Of a stretch of 64,000 bases of DNA, positions 11,240-21,900 are shown piece by piece. Source of the DNA: Aphrocallistes beatrix (Eukaryota; Porifera; Hexactinellida; Sceptrulophora; Aphrocallistidae); the NCBI GenBank assembly GCA_963281255.1, contig OY725488.1, positions 2,517,986-2,581,985 of the forward strand, in the 5' to 3' direction. The translations under genes and the position numbers were made by a program. Every line of letters starts with the position of its first letter. Position 1 is the stretch's first letter. The notes beneath the pieces were generated by a model. That model ran no database searches. It was not told where the DNA came from and worked only from the letters and a program-made list of their open reading frames with translations.

Positions 11240-11338
11240 TCTATAATTAATCAATGTGAGCCTAGGCCTCCAAAGGACGCCTCTGGCTGACACTTTGTGT
11301 CCGCCAGCCGCACAGCGTAAGCAAGCAAAGTGCACTTG
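11240..11338 (+). mobile_element. Helitron N1 3'-end fragment
   Basis: Only the last 100 bp remain: CTATAATTAATCAATGTG, the hairpin block and 3' GTGCACTTG followed by T. Confidence 0.6.
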
Positions 11339-11710
11339 TTATGTATGGTTTATAAAGTATTTAGATTTATAACATTTTAAGATTCTGACATTTTCATTAT
11401 TGTTTATATAACGATTCGAATTAAAGGTTTATTAATAATTATCATTTTGTAATGAATTAGTCAAAAATAATTGTTAAATAAACAATTCAATGTCTAAATA
11501 TGTATTACGTCGTTTTATAGGATGTCTTTACTCCATCGATTATCATAAATATTATTCGATTATAATTTTACAAGGAAAAATAACCATATTACTTACTTAT
11601 GACAAATCTAATGAACCAGAATTATTTAGAATTTATTAGTTCAGGAGTAATAATCTCGAGAAAAGATTAACAAATATATTGGTTTTTAATACAATGATAT
11701 TTATAGAGTT
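11339..11710. other. AT-rich sequence, nothing recognised
   Basis: Very AT-rich, without an open frame or repeat match that I can see. It lies in the intron downstream of the ESRP exon ending at 12,271 if the gene continues to the left. Confidence 0.3.
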
Positions 11711-12265
11711 ATTCGCTTGCTTGAGCTGCGCGGCTGGCGGACACTTTGTGTCCGCAGGATGCGCCCTGCGGGCGCCTGGGGTCACATTGATTAATTATAA
11801 GGGAGATAACATCCATAAAAACGCCTGCCTACTGTTATAATCGATATCGCAAGAAAAATCACCAAATTTGTCAATTTTTAAAATTTTGATGCGTAATGAT
11901 GACGTCATAACAGAGTAATGACTCAGCATTTTTGATGATAGTTGCAACATATGTGAGGTATGTTAGTATACGGATTCTATTAAAATTTCAACCTTCTATC
12001 TCCTATAATGGCTGAGTTATGCTTGGATAAATTTATTGCTTAACTTAAAAATGTGACAATGACGTCATAATTCCATGATGAGTCGACATTTTGCTCTGAG
12101 CTCAGAAATTACTGGAGCCATAGCTAAAAAACTCCCACATGCCAAAATTCAGCTTCCTGTGCCTGGCAGTTTCTTCAATCAATTCGTGACAGATATATAT
12201 ATATATATATACTAGTATACACACACATACATACACAAACATTAATCGAGTTTTAATAGTAAGGA
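11711..12265 (-). mobile_element. Helitron N1 copy abutting the ESRP splice donor
   Basis: Minus orientation: the 5' TCCTTACTATTAAAACTCG starts at 12,265, directly after host GTAAA, and runs left through the microsatellite and CRE modules to the 3' hairpins at about 11,711, where the terminal stem is incomplete. It lies immediately inside the intron that follows the ESRP exon; the donor GTAAA is host sequence and position +6 is the first Helitron base. Confidence 0.7.
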
Positions 12266-12270
12266 TTTAC

Positions 12271-12497
12271 CTTGAGGCAATATGGAGTTTATTCCTCTTG
12301 AAGGCCAATAAACAACTTTCTTCGTTATCAAACAGAACCAATGCTTCTCCGGTTTTAAGACTTTTACGAGATAGCAAAATAAGAATTCCACCAGTACAAA
12401 TATTCAAACCAATAAAGAATTTGGAAATTTCAACATGGGTTGCTTCATAGGGCATTCCGCGAATCTTAACCACGTTTTCATCTTGTAGATCTTTAGA
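12271..12497 (-). CDS. ESRP: ESRP/fusilli-like internal exon, first RRM
   Basis: A 227-bp exon bounded by an acceptor (TTTAATATAG, exon from 12,497) and a donor (CAAG then GTAAAT, exon end 12,271). It reads SKDLQDENVVKIRGMPYEAT at its start and continues with FFIGLNICTGG and GEALVLFDNEES. These are the RNP-type strands of a quasi-RRM as in epithelial splicing regulatory proteins, where this segment follows the N-terminal exonuclease-like domain. The acceptor is in phase 0, matching the donor of the exon at 26,152, so the two join without a frame change. ESRP proteins are nuclear splicing factors that bind GU-rich RNA to control epithelial exons (family knowledge). The downstream intron is phase 2. 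Later RRMs were not found and may lie left of the window. hnRNP F/H or RBM12-type proteins share the fold, but the upstream exon favours ESRP. Confidence 0.82.
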
Positions 12498-12656
12498 CTA
12501 TATTAAACAAATGAAGGTGAAAATTGAATTAGAAAAATATATTCAAATGTATACTTTTTTGAAGCGTATTGCGAATGTAAACATGAATACTGCTAAAAAC
12601 ACATCGCTAAATATGAAACAATGTTAAAATACAAAAAAATATTAAAAATATATATA

Positions 12657-13133
12657 CACTACCCGGACAAAAGTATTCGACCACCACGAAAACTTCCATA
12701 CAAATAGTATTAAATTAGATCTATTAAAAAAGGAATATGTCCTTAAACAGTAGAGAATACTCTATTTTTTCGTTCATATTCGAAATCTACACATTCTAAT
12801 TACTCATAATTGAGAGTTTCAACTCAATTACTTATTCTTATGTAGAAAATTATCAACTTATGCCACTTTGTGTCACTAAACACCATCATATATAATGGCT
12901 GTGACCTGGGACAAGTAGCATCAAGTATCAAATGTTGATATTTATTAATTTGGGAGTTAGTAATTAAGCTAAGGCTATCAATTATGAGTAATTAGAATGT
13001 GTAGTTTACGAATTTGAATAAAAAATGGAGTATTCCTTACAGTTTGAGTACATATTCCTTTATGAATATACCCACTTTAATACTATTTGTACGGTGGTTT
13101 CTGTAGTGGTCGAATACTTTTGTCCGGGTACTG
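12657..13133. mobile_element. Tc1-like MITE, full length 477 bp
   Basis: CACTACCCGGACAAAAGTAT at left and its complement ending GGGTACTG at right, between TA dinucleotides. Same length and plan as the copies at 25,081 and 38,508. No coding sequence. Confidence 0.85.
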
Positions 13134-13429
13134 TATGTTTTAACCCCCATTGAGAAAGACTTTTGCGCTCATTTCCGGTTAAGTTATTTAGGGCGGGGAA
13201 GCCATAGAAATAGAAATGTGGGTCCAAGCTATCAATAGAATGGATCACAGGTTATTGATGGGTTAAATTTATGAAATGGTTCTCCGTGACAACGTATAAA
13301 TTGACTCAATACCAAAAGGAATGCAGAGAAAAATATTCCATTTTAACACCTACTCAAATAGCAAAAATGTTTATGGATTAATATACGCCCTGAATCCATG
13401 TTGATATGTTTACGCACAAAGGATTTACA

Positions 13430-13945
13430 AAGCCATAGCCAAAAGACACCCACAAACCAAAAATCAGCTTTCTGTGACAGGCAGTTTCTTCAATCAATTC
13501 GTTAAAGATATATACATAGTATATATACAGTGGAACCTGCATATAACGGCCACCCAAGGGACTGGACAAAATTGGCCGTTATACACAGGTGACCGTTATA
13601 TACAGGTGATTGTCTTAATCCCCAAAAGGTATCAATGTAGTGCAATAAATATAAAGCATTTAGAAATCCATTACTTGAAGTAATTACATTAAACTTGTTT
13701 ATCGTTTGCAACAGGTCCTGTAATAAACACATAAAAAGGTGAAAAGGTGATGGCCGTTATAGACAGGTAGTGGCCGTTATACACAGTTTTAGGGTTGGTA
13801 AGGGACTACAAAAGGGTGGCCACTGGCCGCGTTGAGCAGGTGAACGCTATAGACAGGTGACCGTCATATAGAGTGGCCGATATAGCAGGTCCGACTGTAT
13901 ATATATATATATACATATCCATTAATCGAGTTTTAATATTAAGTA
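13430..13945 (-). mobile_element. Helitron N1 copy, 5' half, with Tigger-like MITE
   Basis: Retains the AGCCATAGCCAAAAGACACC block, the CAATCAATTCGTTA block and the microsatellite, and the 5' terminus (complement of TACTTAATATTAAAAC) at 13,945. It directly abuts the 3' end of the next Helitron at 13,946 with no bases between. The microsatellite is interrupted by the MITE at 13,528-13,897. Confidence 0.6.
13528..13897. mobile_element. Tigger-like MITE with GGCCGTTATA repeats, copy A
   Basis: Ends CAGTGGAACCTGCATATAAC and TATAGCAGGTCCGACTG, TA on both sides; 370 bp. Inside, the word GGCCGTTATA or its variants followed by ACAGGTG recurs near both ends. Related copies lie at 57,257 and 58,178. 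Confidence 0.82.
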
Positions 13946-14076
13946 CAAGCGCGATTCGCTTGCTTGTTAGCACTGCGGGGCTGGCAGACACTTAGTGTCT
14001 GCCGGAGGCGCCCTTTGGGCGCCTGGGATCACATTGGTTAAGTATAAGGGAGATAACATCTCTAAATAGGTCTGTT

Positions 14077-17000
14077 CATAGCCTACTGTAATAATGTCTA
14101 ACAATAAGCTAGGATTTTGAGACTAGGGATGCGTTAATAGCCGGTAATATTTAGGTAACCACAATATTTATAAATAAATATTAGTTATTAAATAACTCAT
14201 TGTTTACATTTGAGTAGGAAGGTAAATAAGAATAATTGAAATTTATTTGTTGTCATTTAATCAGTTCTTTAATTAAATAGCTATTGTGCCAACATACATT
14301 TTCATTTTTTATCAATTTAATAATTAGTATCAGTCTATCAGCTAATCATGCCTAGTAGCTGCTCGGCTCCTGGATGTACGAGTAACTATGATCAGGATGA
14401 TCGAGTTCCAATATTCAGAATGCCAGACAAGCCGCCGGAACTCAGACAGGCGTGGATCAGTGCTCTACATCGTGATGATATAGACACCCTCAAAGTTGTT
14501 AACGTATGCGACAAGCATTTTCGAGACGACGATATAATCAAGACACACAAGGTTCCCAATGGAGACGGGACATTCACTGATGTACCTCGAACCAAACCTA
14601 AGTTGAGAGATGGTGCTATCCCTTGTTTTCTACCTGGATGTCCTTTTACTATTCATCAACTTCTACAACCAAACGGACTCGCCTCTCGTTCGAATCGAAG
14701 GAAGAAGAATTTATTAATCAAACAATTCAGCTGAGCTTGCTATCTGACAGTGAGGGGAAAAGGAAGTATATGATCTGAAAGATAAGTTATTTCTTATTAA
14801 TTTACAAAATAATTGGCTAGTATACCGTGACGATACTACTATTACATTTATTCATCCCAATATGGTCGAACGAAGCATTTCCGTGAATCTGCATTTAGAA
14901 ATAAATTCATCTTTAATTGCATCCGCCTGGCAGCAAGGACAGTCATTCTCCTTATCAATGTATACAATTAATGATGTAAGACAAATTGAGTCTCTTTTGA
15001 ATGAAATTTATTTGAAGCATGCTGCATCAATTCAAGCTAAAAGTAAACACTCTTTCCACATTCCACGAGCTAAAATCACATTAAGGAGGTTGTTAATGAT
15101 TTTGCAAATCAGGAAGAATCAGTAGATAATTGTCCTGATTTAGCCAAGCTCCAATTTATCCTATGTCAATTGGATAATTTGTTCAATCCCAAAAACAGGC
15201 GACGGTATAATTTAATCACACAAATTTTAGCCATTAAAACTCATCTCATTTCACTATCTTGTTATTCTTATCTCCAAAATCTAGATTGTCTCATTTTACT
15301 ACACGTTCATACCTTATACTATAATTTATATTCTTCTTTTGGTCTTGAACATTATTTCTGTGCCTATCTTTCCAAAGCTACTTCATGCTTCAGTCCACAA
15401 GAAAAAAATGTCATCCTCCAAATGGAGGAGATTCATGTGAAATCTGATATTTCATATAAAGGAAGAAAGATTATTGCGCCAAATTTAAATCCTGAAGATC
15501 CCACCAAAACTGTCTTTTCCATTATGGTATCTAGTTTGCATAAGAAATGGTCCTGTATTTCTCGCCTAATTCCATGCCCATCTATCTCAGCTGAAAAAAA
15601 TTTTCCTATTATAAAATCTTGCATCATTGATATTGAAAATTTGGTTTAAGAGTCCAGGTTATTTCAACTGATAACTACCCATTGAATGTAGTAAATCTTT
15701 ATAAATTATTTTCTCCTAAAAAAGAATCATTATTCAAGTACCCATCCTTCCGATGTCAATAGAGTTTTATTCCTTACTTTCGATTTTGTTCACATTTTGA
15801 AGTCTATTCTTAATAATTGGTTGAATCAAAAATATCCTGACAAAACATTTCTTTTTCCAAATTTTGATCATTTTTAGGTTAATTTTACTAAAGATCCTCT
15901 TCAGAACCATTCAGCGTGCTTTCAAGATAAACGTCTTTTATAAATCAGAACGAAATAGTTTAGCCAAACTCGCCCCTCACTTGACTGTGAAATCCTGTTA
16001 CCCTTCGAGTATTGAGCGGCAAAATGAAAAATTGGTTCTAAAGGTAGTCAACGAACTAACGCAAGCTGCACTTGAGATTCAAAATGAATTACGTTGCCAT
16101 AAGTTTCGTAATAGTACATCTGATCTAGTCAGGGTTCTAATTTATCTTTGGAAATTATTTAACATCAACACTCCTTTTAAAGGCATTCGTCTAAACGATA
16201 GCTTCTCGAGCCCTTTAACTTTGAATGACGAACGATTTTCATTTCTCACTCGTATCGTATTTTGGTTGGATGCTTGGCACTCTTTACCAGGTAAACTAGG
16301 AAAATTGAGTAAGCAAACCTACAAAAGTTTTCGACACGCTTGTATTGCTTTACCACGAATCACTAACCATTTAATTCAACACTGTGTTTTTTCCTTCCTG
16401 TTTTCATCTTTTCTACAGACAGATCCATTAAAACATCATTTTGGACTGTATCGTTTAATGTCAGGTTCTAATTACTACATATCTTACCTCCAAGTTCTTG
16501 AGACCGAGCGACGTCTGAAACTCTCTAGCATTTTGAAAATGTTCCCTAATCAATATAGCACATCGTTTGAATCGTTACAGAATTTTATAAAATCATTTTC
16601 ATCGCCTTCACTCACAGGTGATGAAGATGGAAATACTATATTAGATCCTTTTTTTGAAGGAATTGTCCTATTTGCGAAGTATTGTCCTATTTGCGAAATA
16701 TCAAAGTGGAATATTTTGGAGAAGATTATCTTTACTGCTGCCAACTGCTTTCTTGCCAATAAGATTAAGAATTATAATTCACTAGTAATATCGAAGGGAG
16801 TTGAGAAGCGTAAATTGAAAAAGTTTTCTTAAAAATTCTGAATTCTTATTGTTATTTTGTTTAATATTTTATTTACTTATGTAGGTTTTGTTTCATTACC
16901 CGTCAGGAAGTGTGTCAGCAAGCGAGTAGAAGAGTAGACTAATAGACACGCCAATTTAAGTTTGTTAGTGCAACCAAGATTTAGACTGTGTGAATGAGAG

Positions 17001-17266
17001 AACAGATATTTGTATTAGTTATTCAGTATTTCTTTATTGTTTGTACGTAGAAGATTGTGTGATTATTAAATTTAACTATCATATCCCAAATTTGTTATTC
17101 AAATTCACAAATTAAAAAAGGTATCGCAGAATTAGTCGAATTTGTGTGTACTAGAACAAATTTTGTAATATTAAGTTAGTGTAGAATATTATGCTTTACA
17201 TCACAATATCGGCTATTACCGCATCCATGGTACTTTTACTGTGAGGCATTATTACAGTAGGCTATG
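14077..17266 (+). mobile_element. P-superfamily transposon, both ends present
   Basis: 3,190 bp with inverted termini CATAGCCTACTGTAATAATG (20 bp identical at both ends, then similar words including GGATGCG and TAATAGCCG). Flanks read GTCTGTT on the left and GTTTGTC on the right, an imperfect 7-8 bp duplication as expected for P elements. Removing the element restores the Helitron text AAATA-GTCTGTC-CTAC. It carries one decayed THAP transposase gene. Confidence 0.85.
14348..16832 (+). pseudogene. THAP-domain P-element transposase, frameshifted
   Basis: The first frame (14,348-14,734) is a THAP zinc-binding DNA-recognition domain: C5 and C10, W36, C54-X2-H57 and a terminal AIPCF box at residues 90-94. 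The following pieces match the catalytic part of P/THAP9 transposases: LINLQNNW to SAWQQGQS in frame 3 (about 14,800-15,125), then an RNase H-like start at 15,170-15,649 containing QMEEIHVKSDISYKG, then VNRVLFLTFDFVHILKSILN (about 15,760), then 15,864-16,832 ending with TDPLKHHFGLYRLMSGSNYY. Known P transposases have Asp in DEI/DEM of the first motif; here the residue is Glu. The frame changes at least three times with in-frame stops and no convincing introns, so I call it dead, although long stretches remain open. The normal role is cut-and-paste transposition using GTP (family knowledge). Confidence 0.85.
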
Positions 17267-17545
17267 GTTTGTCCTACAGTTATAATCGATATCGCATGAA
17301 AAATCACCAAATTTGTCAATTTTTGATGCTTAATGATGACGTAATAGCAGAGTAATGAGTTAACATTTCTTGATGATAGTTATTGCATCATATGTGAGGT
17401 ATATTAATATACACATTCTATTAAAATTTGAAGTTAAATTAAGTGTATATCTTACAAATTAAATGTCCATGACTCGTTAAATAACTTTAAAGTATTATAA
17501 TTATTCATATGGTAAATTTTCTCTATATATGTATATGTATGTATA

Positions 17546-17875
17546 CACTACCCGGACAAAAGTATTTGCACACTTCATTATCTTACGTGCATTTAATACT
17601 AAATGGGTCTATTCAAGATTAAAACTCCGAAACGGTAAGTGATACAACTAATCGGGTTTCAAATTCGAAATCTTCGCATTCGAATTAGTTATTGTAGGAT
17701 ATTTCTAATCAATTACTAATCCCCAATTATTTCAAATTATCAATCACTGCCACCTTGTGCTACATGTCCCTTTCTATCACTATACATGATGGTGATGTAT
17801 TACCCCTTGTGCCACAGGTTGATAATTTTACTTATTGGGATGAGCCATTTGTTAGAAATCTTCAACTTTCACATT
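17546..17875. mobile_element. Tc1-like MITE, right end lost
   Basis: Starts after TA with CACTACCCGGACAAAAGTAT. The body matches the reverse orientation of the 38,508 copy for about 330 bp and then stops near the Tigger-like MITE at 17,896. Confidence 0.7.
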
Positions 17876-17895
17876 TTTTGGAGCACCCTAATATA

Positions 17896-18083
17896 CAGTC
17901 GATTCCGCTTAATAGGGCCACTGTTTAATCGGGTCAACCGCTTAATCGGGCCACTTTTGGCAGGACCGGAATAGCTATCACACATAGAAGCTAATACAAA
18001 ATATTTTCGGTTAATAGGGTTCTCCGCTTACTCGGGTCAAAATGTCCTCTGACCGATGTGATCCTATTAAGCGGAGTCGACTG
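17896..18083. mobile_element. Small Tigger-like MITE, 188 bp
   Basis: CAGTCGATTCCGCTTAATAG at left and CTATTAAGCGGAGTCGACTG at right, TA on both sides. Internal repeats of CGCTTAATCGGG. It sits in the Helitron microsatellite. Confidence 0.85.
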
Positions 18084-18134
18084 TATATATATATATAGTA
18101 TACATACACATTAATCGAGTTTTAATAGTAAGGA

Positions 18135-18862
18135 TGCTATATACTAAAGAGGCAAATAAGAGTGAAAACATTGAACGTCAAAAAGATATTTAGTATAGAC
18201 GTAGTCACGTAGATTATATAATTTTTGGTAAAAAAAGGACAGTTAGCTTTGGACAACAAAACTTTATAATTATCTAAAATTAACGATATTTAGGAAAATA
18301 TTCGGAGAATTTGATTATCCGTTATTTGGAGATAACTTTGAACTAATTAATTAATTAAGGTTAACGTTCGGTAAATGACTCGATATTGAAAATTGAAAAA
18401 ACGACTCGTTTTTGAAAATAAAATATTCCACAAAACTCATAAATGCCCCAAAGTGGGTTTTGTGGTGATAAAAATGCCACATAGTTATCTCTGGGTATTA
18501 AACTTAGGTGCTTGCTGAGATCATTTTGCGTCAATTCTAATCAAGAAATCAAAATAGTATTAAACTCACTTAGCTCTACTACCGCAAAGGATTGTGGTAG
18601 GAAAATTTTGTAAAAAGACCCATATTATTAATATCACGACACATCCTTCAGGGTCACATTTCAATTTCTTTTTGCTTGGAATACGGAGTCATCCGTTTCT
18701 TGGAGAGTGCTTAACTAGCATTAGATGCATTGTAGATTCATTATGTTTCACAGGTTTGTCTGTTTTCGAAGGATACATTTAGACTCTTCTGTATTACAAA
18801 CAAGATGATTCGCGACATTTTCAAAATTGTTGAAAACTAAATTTCACAGATTAACTTGTTAA
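18135..18862. other. Intron sequence without a recognised element
   Basis: Short open frames only (for example 18,594-18,782); none resembles a known protein. No clear inverted ends. Confidence 0.3.
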
Positions 18863-19325
18863 AGATACCGCCCTCTAAAAACTTCGCATGACATAAAATT
18901 CAAAATTTTTTATCTCTGATTGAAAGTAATTAGAGGATTTTTGACGCATTTAAGAGTTGGTTCCTCACTTGTTTGATATTGTTTTAATGATATGGAACTC
19001 AAACATTGTTTTTGCCCCTTTGGAGATTAAATATCGCAAAATTTAGAAGAATGGGTTGGAAAATCCCCTCAAAATAGAAGAGAGCGCATCTCTATAACAC
19101 ACGGGGGATAGATGGGTTCATAGCAGATATCTAGCGAAGAATAGCATCAGAAATAAATTCTGATCATTTTAAAGAATTGTCCAGATCCGATCATTAGTCC
19201 GTGAGTAATGACTATTTATGGGTCAAGTTAGGCCATAAAACTTCTCTAAACCACAAAATTGTCCGATGTCATATTGTAAAACTATTAAAGATATTTGCTC
19301 AGAAATTATTTTTTTGATTAGAGGA
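18863..19325. mobile_element. TTAA-flanked element (GGATACCGCCC family), partial
   Basis: Left end AGATACCGCCCTC preceded by TTAA. The body follows the 33,087 copy for about 460 bp. The other end is not visible past the 427-bp MITE. Confidence 0.6.
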
Positions 19326-19327
19326 TA

Positions 19328-19754
19328 CCGTATTGCTTCGAATAAGCGCCCGGGCGCTTATTTATTTCGTGCACCCTTTAGACCCGGCGCTTATTCAAAC
19401 CGGCGCTTATTCAAGCCCCGGCGCTTATTTTTTTCATTCGCTATTTTGACCCGGCGCTCTTTTTTTTGTTTACTACATTGACTGGCACTTTTATTTTTGC
19501 CACAACTGAGAATGTTAGTTCTATTAAAAAAGGATAATGTAATGTTTCAAAAAGCACTTCTATCTATGCCACTACTGAGAATACTAGTTTGATATGATTT
19601 TCAGAGAACTAAAATGCCCCGGCGTCCGACGCTTATTCGAGCCCCGGCGCTTATTCAAGCCCCGGCGCTTATTTATTTCGCTCACCATTTAGACCCGGCG
19701 CTTATTCAAACCGGCGCTTATTCAAGCCCCCGGCGCTTATTCAGGGAAATACGG
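19328..19754. mobile_element. 427-bp MITE with AAGCGCCGG repeats, copy 1
   Basis: Ends CCGTATTGCTTCGAATAAGC and CAGGGAAATACGG, TA on both sides. Each arm holds several GGCGCTTATTC words. By eye the whole element is identical to the reverse complement of the copy at 56,227-56,653. TA target and non-coding structure suggest a Tc1/mariner or ISL2EU-type non-autonomous element. Confidence 0.85.
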
Positions 19755-19957
19755 TATAGAGGAACTTAAAGAACCAAACAGCATGGATTTATTTCAAAAA
19801 GTTAACTAGATTTGAAATCTCAATGGACGAAAATTTATTTACAAGAGTTTTAATAGACATTGCAATATACCTCGATTGAAGCTGATTGAAAGGTCAAAAT
19901 GTAAATATTTATATTGATTTATAAAATTTGTTATTCGTGAATTAACTATCATTTAAA

Positions 19958-21174
19958 TCTTATATATTTAAATTCTAGGATTTTTGTTTTTGTTTGTTTG
20001 TTCGTTTGTTTGTCCGAATTGATTGAAGAATTGGGAAGTCGTAGAGATACGAAAATTGGCATGTAGGTGTCAAATGATGAATCTACGATTAAGGAGACAA
20101 GCCCTCAAATTTTGAAAAAAATGGACAAATCAAAATATATTGTAATTTAGTTTTTATATCATTCTAGGAAGTCTAAATCATCCGATAATGAGATATTTTG
20201 TTAATCCAATGGTTATTTATGTACTTATAGCAGGTCAAATCTGGCCTTTCTCAATCAAAATCTATTAATTTAAATTTTTAAAATTATCTATTGGTGCACA
20301 TCCGTATGATCACCCTAACTCAAAAAATATCCACATTTTAAACACAAACATATTGTACAAACACGCAAAATACTCTGCCCGATTTTCAAATAAAAGGAAA
20401 GTTTAAAAGCTGAAAATAATTTTGTCCCAAAATTCCTAATTAAATGGCTTGACAAAATATTTTTTAACATAAAAAAATATTAAAGTTAAAATTGAAAAAA
20501 ATAGCTTCGCTACTAGCTCAATCAATCGCTAATAATGATATTTGAACAGTTAAATCAACTTGATCCTAGTCAATAGTGTAGTTATGAGGAACGGCCCAAC
20601 CACGGATATTGTATAGGATTCAGACTTTGAGTGACTATAACTTAATATTTATTCCTAGTTCGAAACTCATATTATGCATTAATTCTTATACTAACTAGTA
20701 CTATCCATAAACAGTATAACAATGGTTGAATTAAGACTTTGATTCACACCATTTCTACAATACTATGTACGGCTTCACTCGCATAATAGAAATCATTGTC
20801 AGTATGGTAGGCTGTCATCGCTATTAATACTTTAAAGCAATAATTTAAATAGTAGATGTCTCAATTATATTATACTAGTACGTACTATATAGCAATAAAA
20901 AAGGTTTTGAGAATATTATTATACCTTTATGTAATTATTTTAACACCATTTGACGAATTTTAAAAATATGCTAGAAACTAGCTTCCAACGGTTGACATGG
21001 GGGTTTTGAGAGGTAGATTTAGAATAGTATATTTTCGGATCCATTTGAGAAATTATTCGTTAACCTTTGTTTACAATATTTATATAGAGCAAAAAAATCC
21101 CAAAATAGGTTAGATTTAGTAACTCCAGGCGCCCGCAGGGCGACTCTGCAGCACAAGCAAGCGCACAGCGCTTG
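19958..21174 (+). mobile_element. Helitron-like N2 copy, complete ends
   Basis: 5' TCTTATATATTTAAATTCTA after A, then a TTTG-rich microsatellite and the GAATTGATTGAAGAA block. The end is the same type of hairpin block as N1, finishing CAGCGCTTG followed by T; 1,217 bp. 20,093-20,744 is repeated at 52,567-53,216. N2 shares its 3' end with N1 but has a different body, a usual pattern among related Helitrons. Confidence 0.62.
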
Positions 21175-21900
21175 TACTTATAAAAACTGGATTCATGCAC
21201 TCAAATCAACAAATTAATCGAAACCCTTTTGTTTGCTATTGGTTAGGTGTATTTTTTTAACTTAAATTATGTTCTCCGTTATTTAACTATAATCCAAAAC
21301 TTGATGTCTAGATATATTTATATTATTACCATTTTGTTATATCCTATAGTAGTATTGCTATAAAATGAAGGCCGTAGTAAAAGGAAAAAGTCAGATCCAA
21401 GCTGCCATTATAGATTATTAACCGCATCACATAACAATAATATCACGACTTCATCATCGGAATTAACACAGTATCAGCCGAAATATTCTTTAAAAGAAGA
21501 AATAGATTTAATCTTTCAGATTCAGATGTATCTCGGTTTACTCAAGGTGTTCCAGAACCTAATAGATCTTGCAACAAGGAAATCATATTCCTAAAATATT
21601 AAAGACAGAGGGTATGGCATAATTTAATAATATTGAGTTATCCTGTAATTAATCAACAAGGTATGCACTGTGCGAATGATTAGCATTCACACCTTCCCAT
21701 TTAATTAGTCAGAGTGTATCAAGCATTGGATTAGGAAACCATACAAATGATTCCAGCAAAAATAACCCGGAACAAATATATGATTGTATTGTAATAAAGC
21801 CATAGAAATAATTCAGTCTTCATTTCTTCCGGAACAGATTTGTAATGGATTAATTTTATAACAAATTTGTTCGGGTTGCAACCAGAACAAATATTGCATA
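21175..21900. other. Unassigned sequence before a decayed gene
   Basis: AT-rich with no repeat match found. It may contain the unrecognisable N-terminal part of the pseudogene that follows. Confidence 0.3.

Larger units (their letters stand above)
13946..18134 (-). mobile_element. Helitron N1 copy hosting a P element and MITEs
   Basis: 3' end CTTG at 13,946 (left), 5' TCCTTACTATTAAAACTCG at 18,134 (right) with A outside. The 130 bp before 14,077 and the text from 17,267 form one Helitron split by the P element. Further right come a truncated Tc1-like MITE (17,546) and a small Tigger-like MITE (17,896). The middle of the Helitron body, near 17,430-17,530, is replaced by unrelated sequence. 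Confidence 0.65.

Noticed and set aside
13502-13732. Frames in the Tigger-like MITE (also at 58,006-58,661)
   Set aside because: Repeated translations of MITE text rather than genes.
14392-14595. Minus frame opposite the THAP domain
   Set aside because: Shadow of the THAP coding sequence.
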